A DNA stretch of 22,545 bases, from NCBI GenBank assembly GCA_021781255.1, contig JAJXXG010000328.1, positions 1 to 22,545 of the forward strand. The letters run 5' to 3'. Position numbers and translations under genes: made by a program. The notes below the pieces were generated by a model, which did no database searches, was not told the DNA's origin, and saw only the letters and a list, made by a program, of their open reading frames with translations. The stretch comes from Acidobacteriota bacterium (GTDB lineage: Bacteria; Acidobacteriota; Terriglobia; Terriglobales; Acidobacteriaceae). Position 1 is the first letter of the stretch. Every line of letters begins with the position of its first letter. Of the stretch, positions 1 to 7,799 are shown piece after piece.

Positions 1-1
1 T

Positions 2-256
2 GCGCTGGCCTGCCTGCCCTGGAGCACGGTGCCGCTGGTGGCGATTCTGGCGCTGGAGGTGTGGGTTGCCCTTCGTCTCGACTGGAAAGACCTGAGCCAG
101 CATGGGATGGGAGCAATTGCGGCGCGGTTCGTCTTTTCACTCGTATTGCCGTGGGTGGTGGCGACGAACCACATTCGCGGGCTATTCACAACCGAACAAG
201 TGCCAAACCGCCAGAATGCCACAGGAAACGCGGGAAAAAGCGATGCGCTGATCTGA
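2..256 (+). CDS. C-terminal end of a membrane protein, cut by the left edge
   Basis: The frame is open from base 2 to a TGA at 254-256, giving 84 residues with no need for an internal start, so this is the tail of a longer gene beginning outside the window. It holds a hydrophobic stretch near the left end (around VPLVAILALEVWVAL), a second one around residues 43-55 (FVFSLVLPWVV), and a polar tail ending in QNATGNAGKSDALI. Two membrane helices followed by a short cytoplasmic tail resemble the end of some membrane-anchored family 2 glycosyltransferases, but this is a guess and no catalytic part is visible. It converges with the minus-strand methyltransferase; the 89 bases between them show no strong terminator. 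Confidence 0.55.
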   Translation, partial: ALACLPWSTVPLVAILALEVWVALRLDWKDLSQHGMGAIAARFVFSLVLPWVVATNHIRGLFTTEQVPNRQNATGNAGKSDALI

Positions 257-345
257 TCCGGGGCAATTCAAGGGTCCGTCGGGCGCACTCTTACAAGCGG
301 AGCCGCCGAATACAGTAAAGCGAACGCCGCGCACGCCGTCTCGGG

Positions 346-987
346 CTACTTCCGTCCTTCTCTTTTTTGTGCAATGGCCAACCCGCGAGGGGTGTTTAGC
401 AAAACCATAGAGATCAGTCCTTCGGCTTCGAGGTGAAGCGCCGCCTCGCGGACCGTTCCCGGATGCGAACTGGCGTCGTGCATCAGAATGAGGCCGTTGG
501 GGCTGATCCGCGGCAGGAATTGCCGCACTTCCTTCTCGCGGATGTCGAGATCGCTATCGCTGAAGAAGAGATCGATCTGTCCCTCTGTTTCCAGCTCGAA
601 GCTCGACACATTGCGCAGGTCGATCCACTCGCTCAGGCCTGATGCGGCGATCTTCTCCTGCGCTTTGGCGAAGACCACGGGATCGAGTTCGCAGCTCACA
701 ATGCGCCCGAAACCGTTTTCGCGCAGACCTTCCGCCATCCACACCGTGCTGACGCCCAGAAACGCCCCGGTTTCAACGATAAGGTCAGGCTTGAGCGTCG
801 TGACCAGAGTGCGGAGAAACTCCAGCACCTCGGCTTCCGCGGTCATTGAGTCGTACATGCGCCAGCGGCTGGGATGCGGGCATTCGGGGGTGGCGCGGTG
901 GTATTCAGGCAAGAGAGCGCCCTGGGCGCGCTCCGCCTGCAACATGATCTTGTGTTCTTGCTTCAGTTTTTTGCGGAAAAGCCGCAT
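346..987 (-). CDS. class I SAM-dependent methyltransferase (Methyltransf_24-like)
   Basis: A 213-residue Rossmann-fold methyltransferase, close to the usual length of small O-methyltransferases. The SAM-binding glycine motif is IVETGAFLGVST (residues 70-81). The acidic residue at the end of strand 2 is E100 (VSCELDP). The motif after strand 4 is DLFFSDSD (139-146), followed by LILMHDASSH (167-175), where family members often place a metal-binding or catalytic Asp. The first 45 residues are basic and polar and contain no signal peptide. The substrate cannot be read from the sequence; caffeoyl-CoA or catechol-type O-methylation and sugar methylation are both possible. The ATG start is followed by a normal basic N-terminus. 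The gene stands alone, with a short inverted repeat upstream at 1004-1027. Confidence 0.8.
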   Translation of the reverse strand: MRLFRKKLKQEHKIMLQAERAQGALLPEYHRATPECPHPSRWRMYDSMTAEAEVLEFLRTLVTTLKPDLIVETGAFLGVSTVWMAEGLRENGFGRIVSCELDPVVFAKAQEKIAASGLSEWIDLRNVSSFELETEGQIDLFFSDSDLDIREKEVRQFLPRISPNGLILMHDASSHPGTVREAALHLEAEGLISMVLLNTPRGLAIAQKREGRK

Positions 988-1003
988 AACGGAACCCCGA
1001 GAA

Positions 1004-1027
1004 GGTATAGGGTGAAGGTCTTATACC
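1004..1027. promoter_or_regulatory. short inverted repeat upstream of the methyltransferase gene
   Basis: GGTATA at 1004-1009 is the exact reverse complement of TATACC at 1022-1027, with 12 bases between. It begins 17 bases upstream of the methyltransferase ATG at 987. On the minus strand the outer arm includes TATAAG, which could serve as a -10 element. The arms are short, so chance is a real possibility. Confidence 0.25.
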
Positions 1028-1123
1028 GATTGTAGATTGACCGCGCGCCAGAATTCGGCACTCTGCCCGCCCTGGCTTCCCAGCGAGAGTCCCAACTCCG
1101 GCTGCGCAGCGCGCCGGCCTCTC

Positions 1124-1855
1124 TTACGCGCGCGGCGGAACGACAAAGAAGAGAATCGCAAAGTAGTGGGCGATGCTGCCGGCGAGAACGCAGATGTGCC
1201 ATGCGGCGTGGAAGTAGCGCCGGCGGTCGAGCGCGAAGAAGACGATGCCGAAGGTGTAGGCCAGGCCACCCGCGAAGAGCCAGAGCATCCCGTGCCAGCC
1301 GATGGCGTGAAGAAGCGAGCGCACCACGAAAACCGCGAGCCATCCCTGCAGCAGATAAACGAGGGTTGAAGCTACAGCGAAGCGGTCGACGGCGAAGCTC
1401 TTGAAGACGATACCTGCCACGGCCAGCGACCAGACCACTGCGAAGAGGATCCAGCCCAGCGGCCCGCGCAACGACACAAGCGTGAATGGCGTGTAGGTGC
1501 CGGCGATAAGCAGGTAGATGGCGGCGTGGTCGAGGATGCGGAGGACGTGCCGGGCGCGGGTGCGGGCCAGGGAGTGGTAGAGCGTGGAACAGACGTAGAC
1601 AAAAACCAGGGCGCCCGAAAAAACAGCGCAACTGACGATGAGCCGTGGGGTTCCGCGCGTGGAAGCGGCGATGAGGCAGACCGCGCCGGCGATCGCCAAT
1701 CCCGCGCCAATGCCATGGGTAATCGCGTTGGCCAGAATGTCGCCGAGATGAATGTCGCCGGGATGATCGTGCGGCTGCACAGCTTGATGATAGTCCGGGG
1801 TGGCCGGAACCAGGTGGGTTGGCTTCAGCCTGGGCGGCGCACGCGATTGTCCCAA
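1124..1855 (-). CDS. hemolysin III / PAQR family seven-helix membrane protein
   Basis: A 243-residue integral membrane protein of the YqfA/HlyIII (PAQR) family, which consists of seven-helix proteins with a buried zinc-type metal site resembling adiponectin receptors. The diagnostic motifs are present: ITHGIG (45-50), SxxYHS with H94, LDH (108-110) followed by AGTYTPF (118-124), and in the last helices HAAWH (216-220) with H230 in SIAHYFAI. The expected metal ligands H94, H216 and H220 are all kept. The first 36 residues are polar and His/Pro-rich and precede the normal family start at about residue 37, so translation might begin later than the ATG at 1855. Despite the name, haemolytic activity is shown for few members. 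It is divergent from the TPR gene. Confidence 0.88.
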   Translation of the reverse strand: MGQSRAPPRLKPTHLVPATPDYHQAVQPHDHPGDIHLGDILANAITHGIGAGLAIAGAVCLIAASTRGTPRLIVSCAVFSGALVFVYVCSTLYHSLARTRARHVLRILDHAAIYLLIAGTYTPFTLVSLRGPLGWILFAVVWSLAVAGIVFKSFAVDRFAVASTLVYLLQGWLAVFVVRSLLHAIGWHGMLWLFAGGLAYTFGIVFFALDRRRYFHAAWHICVLAGSIAHYFAILFFVVPPRA

Positions 1856-1942
1856 ATCAAGACTTTACGGAAGAAATGGGAAACTGCGCACCGAAAAACG
1901 CATGATGCTGGAGTTTCCCTGTTGAGTGCCGGCGCAGGAGGG

Positions 1943-2063
1943 CCTATAGCAAAACCAGAGATGCTGTAGCCCGAAGTCACAGCTCTTAAGTAGCCGCGAC
2001 CCCAAGGAGCGGCGACCTTACGCAATACTGAACAGGACACACCATCTCTGGTTTTGCCGTAGG
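1943..2063. repeat. imperfect 21-bp terminal inverted repeat, MITE-like or operator element
   Basis: The 15-base arm GCAAAACCAGAGATG (1949-1963) recurs exactly as its reverse complement at 2043-2057. Extending outward to 1943 and 2063 gives 21-base arms with 19 matches. The 121-base element sits in the divergent region between the hemolysin III gene (start 1855) and the TPR gene (start 2117). A smaller nested stem (GCCGC 1993-1997 with GCGGC 2009-2013) lies near its centre. I see no coding potential inside it. It could be a miniature mobile or dispersed intergenic repeat, or a two-site operator serving both promoters. Confidence 0.6.
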
Positions 2064-2116
2064 TTCCAGAATGTGTGGGCCGCGAGAAGGGATGATTCGA
2101 GCGGTGAGGCGGAACT

Positions 2117-4216
2117 GTGATTGAGAGCGCACCGGAGATCGCACTGGAAAAGACGAAATGCAGGCCGGGCCTCTCCAAAGGGACGGCTGGGAAGCTGACC
2201 AGGTGCCTGACCGAGGCTGCGCTCGGTTACCAGCGATTGCTGGAGCGGAATCCCTGCGATGCCGAAGCGCTGGTAGGGATGAGCCTGGTGGCGCTGGCGA
2301 GCCGCCAGATTGAATCCGCTGTGAAGATGGCTGAAGCTGGCGTGGCTGTTGCGCCACGGATGGATGCGGCATGGGTGGCGCTGGGGCAGGCGCTGAAGGC
2401 CAAGGGGCGCTTTGCGGAAGCGGAACAGGCCTACAGTCAGGCGATCCGGCTCGACGGGATGAACGCGCCGGCGCGAATCGGGCTGGGCGAATTGAAGATC
2501 GCCACTGGCCGCGCGGAGGAGGCAGCGGCCGAGTTTGAGCTGGCGCTGCGGCAGCGGCCGGCGCTTGTAGCAGCGCACCTGGGCCTGGGCAATGCGCTGG
2601 CTTTTATGGGACGGAATGAAGAAGCTCTTGACCACTGCGAGGCGGCGCTCGCATTTCAGCCACGGCTGCCGGAGGCCCAGTTTGCTGCTGGATTTGTGCT
2701 GGCGCGCATGGGGCGCGTAAAGGAGGCCGAGACGCGCTACCGGCGGGCGCTCGCCGTTCGCCCGGATTTTGCCGCGGCGTGGATAAATTTAGGTAGCCTG
2801 CTGCGCGAGCAGGGTCAGGATGTGTACGCTGAGGCCGCGCTGAAGCGCGCAGTGGAACTGCAGCCGGATCTGGTTTCAGGCTGGATCAACCTGGCGATTC
2901 TGGAGCGGGAGCGCAGGCGGCCAGCCGAGACGGAGAAGTATCTGCGCCGGGCGTTCGCGCTGAACCCTGATCAAGTGGAGACGCTGGTGACCTGGTGCCA
3001 GTTTCGCGCGGCGGAGAAGGATCTGGCAGGCGCGTGGGAGTGGCTGCGCTGGGCGCTCGCGCGCAATCCAGACCACGATGAAGCGGTGAACATGCAGGGG
3101 ATTTTGCTGCATTCGGAAGGGCGGTTCGCGGAGGCCGTTGCAGTTTTTGAGCGGGCCGAGGCGCTGGGCAGCCGCGCCGCGGCGTCGAACCGTGGCAACT
3201 CGCTGCTCGATCTGGGGCGGATGGAAGAGGCGCTGAGGGCGCACGCGACCGCCGTCGAGCGTGATCCTGCAAACGCGGGCGCCAGGTACAATCTGGCGCT
3301 CACCGAGTTGCGCCTGGGCGATTGGAAGCAGGGCTGGGCGGGATATGAGGCGCGCTGGCAGTTCCGCGAGGTGCACCGGCGCCCGAGAATCTTTAAGCAG
3401 CCGAGGTGGCACGGCGAGGAGTTGCATGGGCGGCGCATTCTGCTCCACGCCGAACAGGGACTGGGCGACACCATTCAGTTCTGCCGTTTCGCAGCGCTTG
3501 CAGCCGCGCGCGGCGGCGTGCCGCTCTTGCAGGTGCAGCCGGCGGCCGAACGGCTGATGCGGTCGCTGCCTGTGGTGCGAGCTGGACTGGCGGAAACGGC
3601 TGTGCTGGGAGCGGAGCAACACTTTGATTGCGAATGCCCGCTGATGAGTCTGCCGGCGGTCTTCGGCACGACGGTCGAAACCGTTCTGTGGCCAGGCGCT
3701 TACCTGGGAGCGGACCCCGCATTGGCGCTCGAGAGGCAGGCGGAGTTTCCGGAGATTGGGCCGGGGCAACGCGTGGGGCTGGCGTGGGCAGGCAATCCGA
3801 GGTACAAGGCGGACGCTCTGCGGTCCATGCGGCTCGAGACGCTGCTGCCGGTACTGCGTACGGCGGGGTTTTGGTGGATCTCGTTGCAGAAGGGCGAAGC
3901 GGCAGAGCAGTTGGGCTGCCTGCCAGACGATGTGTTTGTTTGGGATGGGTCAAGCCGCGAGCGCGATCTGGCTGAAACTGCGGCGCTCGTCGCAACGCTG
4001 GACCTGGTGATCACAACCGACACCTGCATCGCGCATCTGGCCGGGGCGATGGGCAAACCTGTATGGATTCTGTTGCCGCACCTGGCCGATTGGCGCTGGA
4101 TGCAGGAGAGGGAGACAACGCCCTGGTACCCGACGGCGCGGCTGTTCCGGCAGAAAACGCCGGGCGACTGGGGCGGAGTGGTCGAGCGGGTATGCGACGA
4201 GCTGGAGAAAATGTGA
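2117..4216 (+). CDS. TPR-repeat protein with C-terminal GT9-like glycosyltransferase domain
   Basis: A 699-residue soluble protein in two parts. Residues from about 35 to 420 are tandem tetratricopeptide repeats with the usual W/L-G-Y-A-P spacing (for example AWINLGSLLREQG and AFALNPDQ). Residues from about 430 to 699 resemble heptosyltransferase-type (GT9, GT-B fold) domains: HAEQGLGDTIQFCR with G450-D451-T452, VGLAWAGNP (553-561), and DLVITTDTCIAHLAGAMGKP (629-648), the acceptor/donor site signature, ending in PWYPTARLFRQ. This domain pairing is a known family, probably involved in cell-surface or protein glycosylation; donor and acceptor are unknown. The GTG start is supported by GAGG at 2106-2109, seven bases upstream. 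No signal peptide is seen. It ends 25 bases before the convergent tgt stop. Confidence 0.87.
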   Translation: MIESAPEIALEKTKCRPGLSKGTAGKLTRCLTEAALGYQRLLERNPCDAEALVGMSLVALASRQIESAVKMAEAGVAVAPRMDAAWVALGQALKAKGRFAEAEQAYSQAIRLDGMNAPARIGLGELKIATGRAEEAAAEFELALRQRPALVAAHLGLGNALAFMGRNEEALDHCEAALAFQPRLPEAQFAAGFVLARMGRVKEAETRYRRALAVRPDFAAAWINLGSLLREQGQDVYAEAALKRAVELQPDLVSGWINLAILERERRRPAETEKYLRRAFALNPDQVETLVTWCQFRAAEKDLAGAWEWLRWALARNPDHDEAVNMQGILLHSEGRFAEAVAVFERAEALGSRAAASNRGNSLLDLGRMEEALRAHATAVERDPANAGARYNLALTELRLGDWKQGWAGYEARWQFREVHRRPRIFKQPRWHGEELHGRRILLHAEQGLGDTIQFCRFAALAAARGGVPLLQVQPAAERLMRSLPVVRAGLAETAVLGAEQHFDCECPLMSLPAVFGTTVETVLWPGAYLGADPALALERQAEFPEIGPGQRVGLAWAGNPRYKADALRSMRLETLLPVLRTAGFWWISLQKGEAAEQLGCLPDDVFVWDGSSRERDLAETAALVATLDLVITTDTCIAHLAGAMGKPVWILLPHLADWRWMQERETTPWYPTARLFRQKTPGDWGGVVERVCDELEKM

Positions 4217-4241
4217 GGCACTCTTCGGCGTTTACAAGCTC

Positions 4242-5357
4242 TCAAGAGGTCTCGGTGGACGGATCGGGATGGAGCGATTTGCGCACACGCTGCATGATTC
4301 CGAGATAATAAGCGAGATTGTGGATGGTGTTCAGCGTGCCTGAGAGCGCTTCGCTGGCTTGCATCAGGTGGCGAAGATAGGCGCGGGAGTAGCGGCGGCA
4401 AACCGGGCAATCGCATGTAGGATCGGGCGGGTTCTGGTCTTCGGCATATTGTTTGTTTTTGATGTTGAGGCGACCCTCGCTGGTGAACAGCAGGCCGTGA
4501 CGGGCGGCCCGCGTGGGCAAAACGCAATCCATCATGTCCAGCCCCAGGCGCGCGTACCGCTCGATCTCGTCCGGGTAGCCGACGCCCATCACGTAGCGCG
4601 GCTTGTCTTTGGGCAGCAGCGGCAGGACCTCGGCAATCATTTCCAGAGTCAACTCGCGTGGCTCGCCGACGCTGAGGCCGCCGATGGCGTAGCCGTCGAA
4701 GTCCATCTCAATCAGGCGCTCGGCGCATTGGCGGCGCAAATCGCGGTACATGCCGCCCTGCACGATGCCGAAGCATTGCATGAAGCAGCCGTTTGGATCG
4801 AACCACGGGACTTCATGGCAGTGTGCGCGAAAATGATCGAGCGAGCGCCGCGCCCAGGCCATGGTGAGCCTGAGGCTCTCCTGCGCTCTGTTCCGATCTG
4901 CCGGATATTCGGTGCACTCGTCAAAGGCCATGCAAATGTCGGCGCCGAGAGCGATTTGCACATCGACGGAATGCTCGGGCGTAAAGAAGTGGCTGCTGCC
5001 ATCGAGGTGCGAGCGGAAGCGGACGCCGTCGTCGGTCACTTTGCGCAGCGCGTTGAGCGAGAAGACCTGGAATCCACCGGAGTCAGTAAGCAGCGCGCGC
5101 GGCCAGCTCATGAAACGATGCAGTCCGCCCATGCGGCGAATCGCCTCGTGGCCGGGGCGCAGGTAGAGATGATAGGTGTTGCCGAGAATGATCTCGGCGC
5201 CGAGAGATTCAAGAACTTCCTGCGCGACGGCCTTCACCGTTCCCTGTGTGCCGACGGGCATGAAGACCGGCGTCTCGACCGTCTGGTGCGGCAGGGCAAG
5301 GCGACCGCGGCGTCCGCCGCCGGCGCTTTCCGCGAGGAGCTGGAACGATGGAGTCAC
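4242..5357 (-). CDS. tgt: queuine tRNA-ribosyltransferase (tRNA-guanine transglycosylase)
   Basis: Exchanges guanine 34 in GUN-anticodon tRNAs for preQ1 (or queuine), a step of queuosine synthesis. From a GTG at 5357 the protein has 371 residues, the normal length. It shows RRGRLALPHQTVETPVFMPVG at the N-terminus, DSGGFQVFSL with D92, FGIVQGG (196-202), GGLSVGE (226-232), and MMDCVLPTR with the nucleophile D277. The zinc site is C315, C317, C320 and H346, with the spacing of the Zymomonas enzyme. The open frame runs on upstream to 5783, but that part overlaps the TonB receptor, is Pro/Ser/Thr-rich and unlike Tgt, so the internal GTG is preferred. It lies 46 bases after the receptor gene on the same strand and is probably co-transcribed with it. 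Confidence 0.96.
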   Translation of the reverse strand: MTPSFQLLAESAGGGRRGRLALPHQTVETPVFMPVGTQGTVKAVAQEVLESLGAEIILGNTYHLYLRPGHEAIRRMGGLHRFMSWPRALLTDSGGFQVFSLNALRKVTDDGVRFRSHLDGSSHFFTPEHSVDVQIALGADICMAFDECTEYPADRNRAQESLRLTMAWARRSLDHFRAHCHEVPWFDPNGCFMQCFGIVQGGMYRDLRRQCAERLIEMDFDGYAIGGLSVGEPRELTLEMIAEVLPLLPKDKPRYVMGVGYPDEIERYARLGLDMMDCVLPTRAARHGLLFTSEGRLNIKNKQYAEDQNPPDPTCDCPVCRRYSRAYLRHLMQASEALSGTLNTIHNLAYYLGIMQRVRKSLHPDPSTETS

Positions 5358-5403
5358 GCATTTGATTCTATCGGGCCACGAGTAGGTGGGATTGTGCGGC
5401 GTT

Positions 5404-7551
5404 TCAATTGGCGGAAGCACCGAGGTGGACGAAGAATCCGGCGCGGGCTGTGCGGGGCTTGTCGAGCGTGGTGGTGGGAGTTTCAGAGACTTGGATGGCG
5501 CGATTGAAGAGATTTTCGCCGGCGGCAAAGAGCTCGAAGCGGCTGCCGAAGTTGTGGGCGGCGTAGGCATCGAGACGGAAGTAGCCGTGAAGGAGGTAGG
5601 CGTTGGCGTCGTCGTCGTACATGCGGCCACTGAGACGGCTTTCGAGGCTGAGCAAGCCAAGCGCCGGCCGGGAAGCGCGCAGGTTGAGCGTGGCCAGGTT
5701 GCGGGCGACCTCGGGGATCCATTTGCCGTAATCCTGAGTGCCGCGCGAGACCACGGCATGCGCATACTGGTAGCCGCCGTCAATTTTCAACGAGTAATTT
5801 GAGGCGATCCAGTGGGGCGCAGCGAGCTCGAAGTCCAGGGAAACGCCGCGGCTCTCAATTTGGCCGAGGTTTTCGCGCATCAACAAAATTGGTGAGGAGT
5901 TGGGGTTGGTGGTGAACGCCGTAATCGGGCGGTTAACCTGGGTAAGGAAGTAGCTGGCGCGCACGCTGCCCCACGAATATTGAGTGGCAAGCCCGGATTC
6001 CCAGCCGGTGGCGCGCTCGCTGAGCAGATTGCCGTTGGGGAGGGTGAGCTCGTTGCCGACCTGCGTGGAGCGATAAAGCTCGTTGGGCGTGGGAGCCCGA
6101 AAGGCACGGAAGCCGGACGCGGAAAGCGCCCAGTGTGCCGCGAGTTTGCGTGAAACGCCAAGGCGGGGACTGAAGATGCGCTCGTCGCGCCGAGAGGGCT
6201 GCGTGGCGCTTGGCACCCAAGCCGAGCCGTTCCACATGAGCTGCTGGCCGTCGTAGTTCTGAAACCAGTCCATGCGGCCGGAGGCGGCCAGCGTCCAGGC
6301 CTTGTGGGTCCACATGGCCTCAACATACGCGGCGAAGTCGCGCTGATGGTCATGTAGGTTGGTGAGCGCGGCGGTTTTGCCGAAAGTCTGCTCGCCGTCC
6401 CACACGCGCACGTCGTGCGCATCGGCTCCGGCGACGAGGAACAAGCCAGCGCCGAGAGGCTGGTTCCAGTGTGCGGCCGCGCCCAGCTCATTATCCGGGA
6501 CAAAAGAATAACGAGTGGGGATTTCGCCGCAACGGTAGGCGCAGGTGGGTTCGGTGGCGGTATGCAGGTTCGAGATGCTGGAAAAGGTTTGATGAAAGCG
6601 CTCGTCGGAGCCGTAAACGCGGAGGGCAAGTGCTGCGCTGCTGGCGCGCTGCCAGTCGGCGCCGGCGCTGTAACGCACGAGGCGGGTGGCATTCTTCTGG
6701 TAGCGCGTGCCGTTGCCGCGCGATTCATTAAAACCACTGACGCGCGAGAATAAGCGGATCGGGCCGCGGTCACGCTCCGTCATGAGCAGAGCGTTCTGGC
6801 TGTGGACGTAGCTGGCAACATCCACGGGGCCACGCTGCGATGGAGCTTCCTGGATGTAGCCGTCCGTGCCAATGAGACCGCCAGCCGCGAGCAAACTCCA
6901 CCGGCCGCGCATGGTTTGTGCAAGCAGGCTGTTGTCGTATGTGCCTTCTTCGCCCGTGCTGGAGCTGAGTTCAGCCTGCGTGGATTCGGGACTGACGGGG
7001 ACAATGTTGACAACGCCACCGATGGCCGAGGAGCCGTAGAGATCGCTGGCGCCGCCGCGAACCAGTTCGATGTCTTTGATGGAGAGCTCGGGCTGCTCCA
7101 GCCAGTGGATCCAGCCGCCCACGGGGTCGTTGAGAGGCACGTCGTCTTCAGTGACCAGGGTACGGCTGGCCGAGGTGGAACCGAGAGCGCGCAGGCTGAT
7201 GCCTTGCGAGCTGGGATTGGCCACGAGCGAAGGCGAACGGCGAAACAGTTCCACACCGGGAAGCTGGCGGAGTTGATCGTCGAGGGTGATGGCGGCGGTG
7301 GATCGGAGATCGCTCTGGGTAAGAACGCGTGTGGTGGCGGGGCTCTGCAGCTCGCCCAGCGGGGCGCGATACGCGGTCACGGTGATTTGCTCCGTGGGTG
7401 CGGGGACGTTGTGCGTGGCAGGTGGCGCTTGTTGCGTGGGCGCGTGCGGGCTGGGGTTATTCGGCGTTGCCTGGGCGCGCAGGATCGGCGAGGCCGGAGC
7501 CAGGGCCAGGGCCAACACACCAAAAACCGTTTTGAAACGGGATTGCCGCAT
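5404..7551 (-). CDS. TonB-dependent outer-membrane receptor
   Basis: A 715-residue outer-membrane active transporter of the BtuB/siderophore receptor type. A signal peptide covers residues 1-28 (basic start, hydrophobic core, likely cleavage after LRAQA). A Pro/Ala-rich linker and a TonB-box-like EQITVTAY (54-61) follow. The plug domain includes LDDQLRQLPGVELF, SSQGISLRALG, NDPVGGWIHWLEQP and VRGGASDLYGSSAIGGVVNIV. The rest is a beta-barrel with a typical late segment, FELFAAGENLFNRAIQ. The last residue is Asn rather than the usual terminal aromatic. Two Cys five residues apart (CAYRC) may form a loop disulfide. The substrate is not evident; the nearest gene on the same strand is tgt, 46 bases downstream. 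Start ATG 7551 gives the signal peptide, while an overlapping ATG at 7555 is in the wrong frame. Confidence 0.93.
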   Translation of the reverse strand: MRQSRFKTVFGVLALALAPASPILRAQATPNNPSPHAPTQQAPPATHNVPAPTEQITVTAYRAPLGELQSPATTRVLTQSDLRSTAAITLDDQLRQLPGVELFRRSPSLVANPSSQGISLRALGSTSASRTLVTEDDVPLNDPVGGWIHWLEQPELSIKDIELVRGGASDLYGSSAIGGVVNIVPVSPESTQAELSSSTGEEGTYDNSLLAQTMRGRWSLLAAGGLIGTDGYIQEAPSQRGPVDVASYVHSQNALLMTERDRGPIRLFSRVSGFNESRGNGTRYQKNATRLVRYSAGADWQRASSAALALRVYGSDERFHQTFSSISNLHTATEPTCAYRCGEIPTRYSFVPDNELGAAAHWNQPLGAGLFLVAGADAHDVRVWDGEQTFGKTAALTNLHDHQRDFAAYVEAMWTHKAWTLAASGRMDWFQNYDGQQLMWNGSAWVPSATQPSRRDERIFSPRLGVSRKLAAHWALSASGFRAFRAPTPNELYRSTQVGNELTLPNGNLLSERATGWESGLATQYSWGSVRASYFLTQVNRPITAFTTNPNSSPILLMRENLGQIESRGVSLDFELAAPHWIASNYSLKIDGGYQYAHAVVSRGTQDYGKWIPEVARNLATLNLRASRPALGLLSLESRLSGRMYDDDANAYLLHGYFRLDAYAAHNFGSRFELFAAGENLFNRAIQVSETPTTTLDKPRTARAGFFVHLGASAN

Positions 7552-7582
7552 TCATGGCCGTTTCCGCATGGGGAAATTGTCT

Positions 7583-7755
7583 CTGAAGCAATTGTGACAC
7601 GGTGTTGCCGCTTCGGGTCCCACGGAGATCGGGCGCGATTTCGTCGAGGGGGACGAAGACGAAGGCGCGCAGGGCGAGGCGACCGCCGGCGGCGCTTTCC
7701 GCGCGATGAGTTGAAACAGTGGAGCCACACTCCGATTGCAGCGATCCGGGAATGA
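7583..7755 (-). pseudogene. chimeric scar: tgt-like 5' end joined to folK-like 3' end
   Basis: Bases 7583-7681 resemble the 3' part of folK (8269-8367). In translation RAFVFVPLDEIAPDLRG and SGNTVSQLLQR align with fol[18 protein letters not shown] and [11 protein letters not shown] (about 21 of 31 residues), and 40 of 45 bases match over 7637-7681. Bases 7672-7728 resemble the first codons of tgt (5294-5357), sharing GCGCTTTCCGCG and TGGAG-CAC around the GTG start, with a 7-base gap that breaks the frame. The two halves meet at GGGCGAGGCG (7672-7681), which is also in folK (8358-8367) and, with one change, in tgt (5294-5303). No functional product is expected, although a 101-codon frame runs through the folK-like part into the receptor gene. 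Confidence 0.75.
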
Positions 7756-7799
7756 TGAGCAATACAGGGGCCAGGTGCCGATTCCCCGGGCCTGCGCCG

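Noticed and set aside
2876..3769. 297-codon minus-strand frame within the TPR protein gene
   Set aside because: No domain similarity, and the plus-strand TPR and glycosyltransferase motifs run straight through it.
4359..5507. 382-codon plus-strand frame antisense to tgt
   Set aside because: Open frames opposite GC-rich genes are common; it has no recognisable domain and the minus strand is clearly tgt.
5358..5783. N-terminal extension of tgt by 142 residues
   Set aside because: It overlaps the TonB receptor's 3' end in another frame, is Pro/Ser/Thr-rich, and the Tgt family starts at about the GTG at 5357, which gives normal length and zinc-ligand numbering.
7457..7762. 101-codon minus-strand frame reading through the tgt/folK scar into the receptor gene
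   Set aside because: The folK-like part is only a C-terminal fragment without the catalytic Asp pair, and the frame's end overlaps the receptor signal peptide; treated as a pseudogene remnant.
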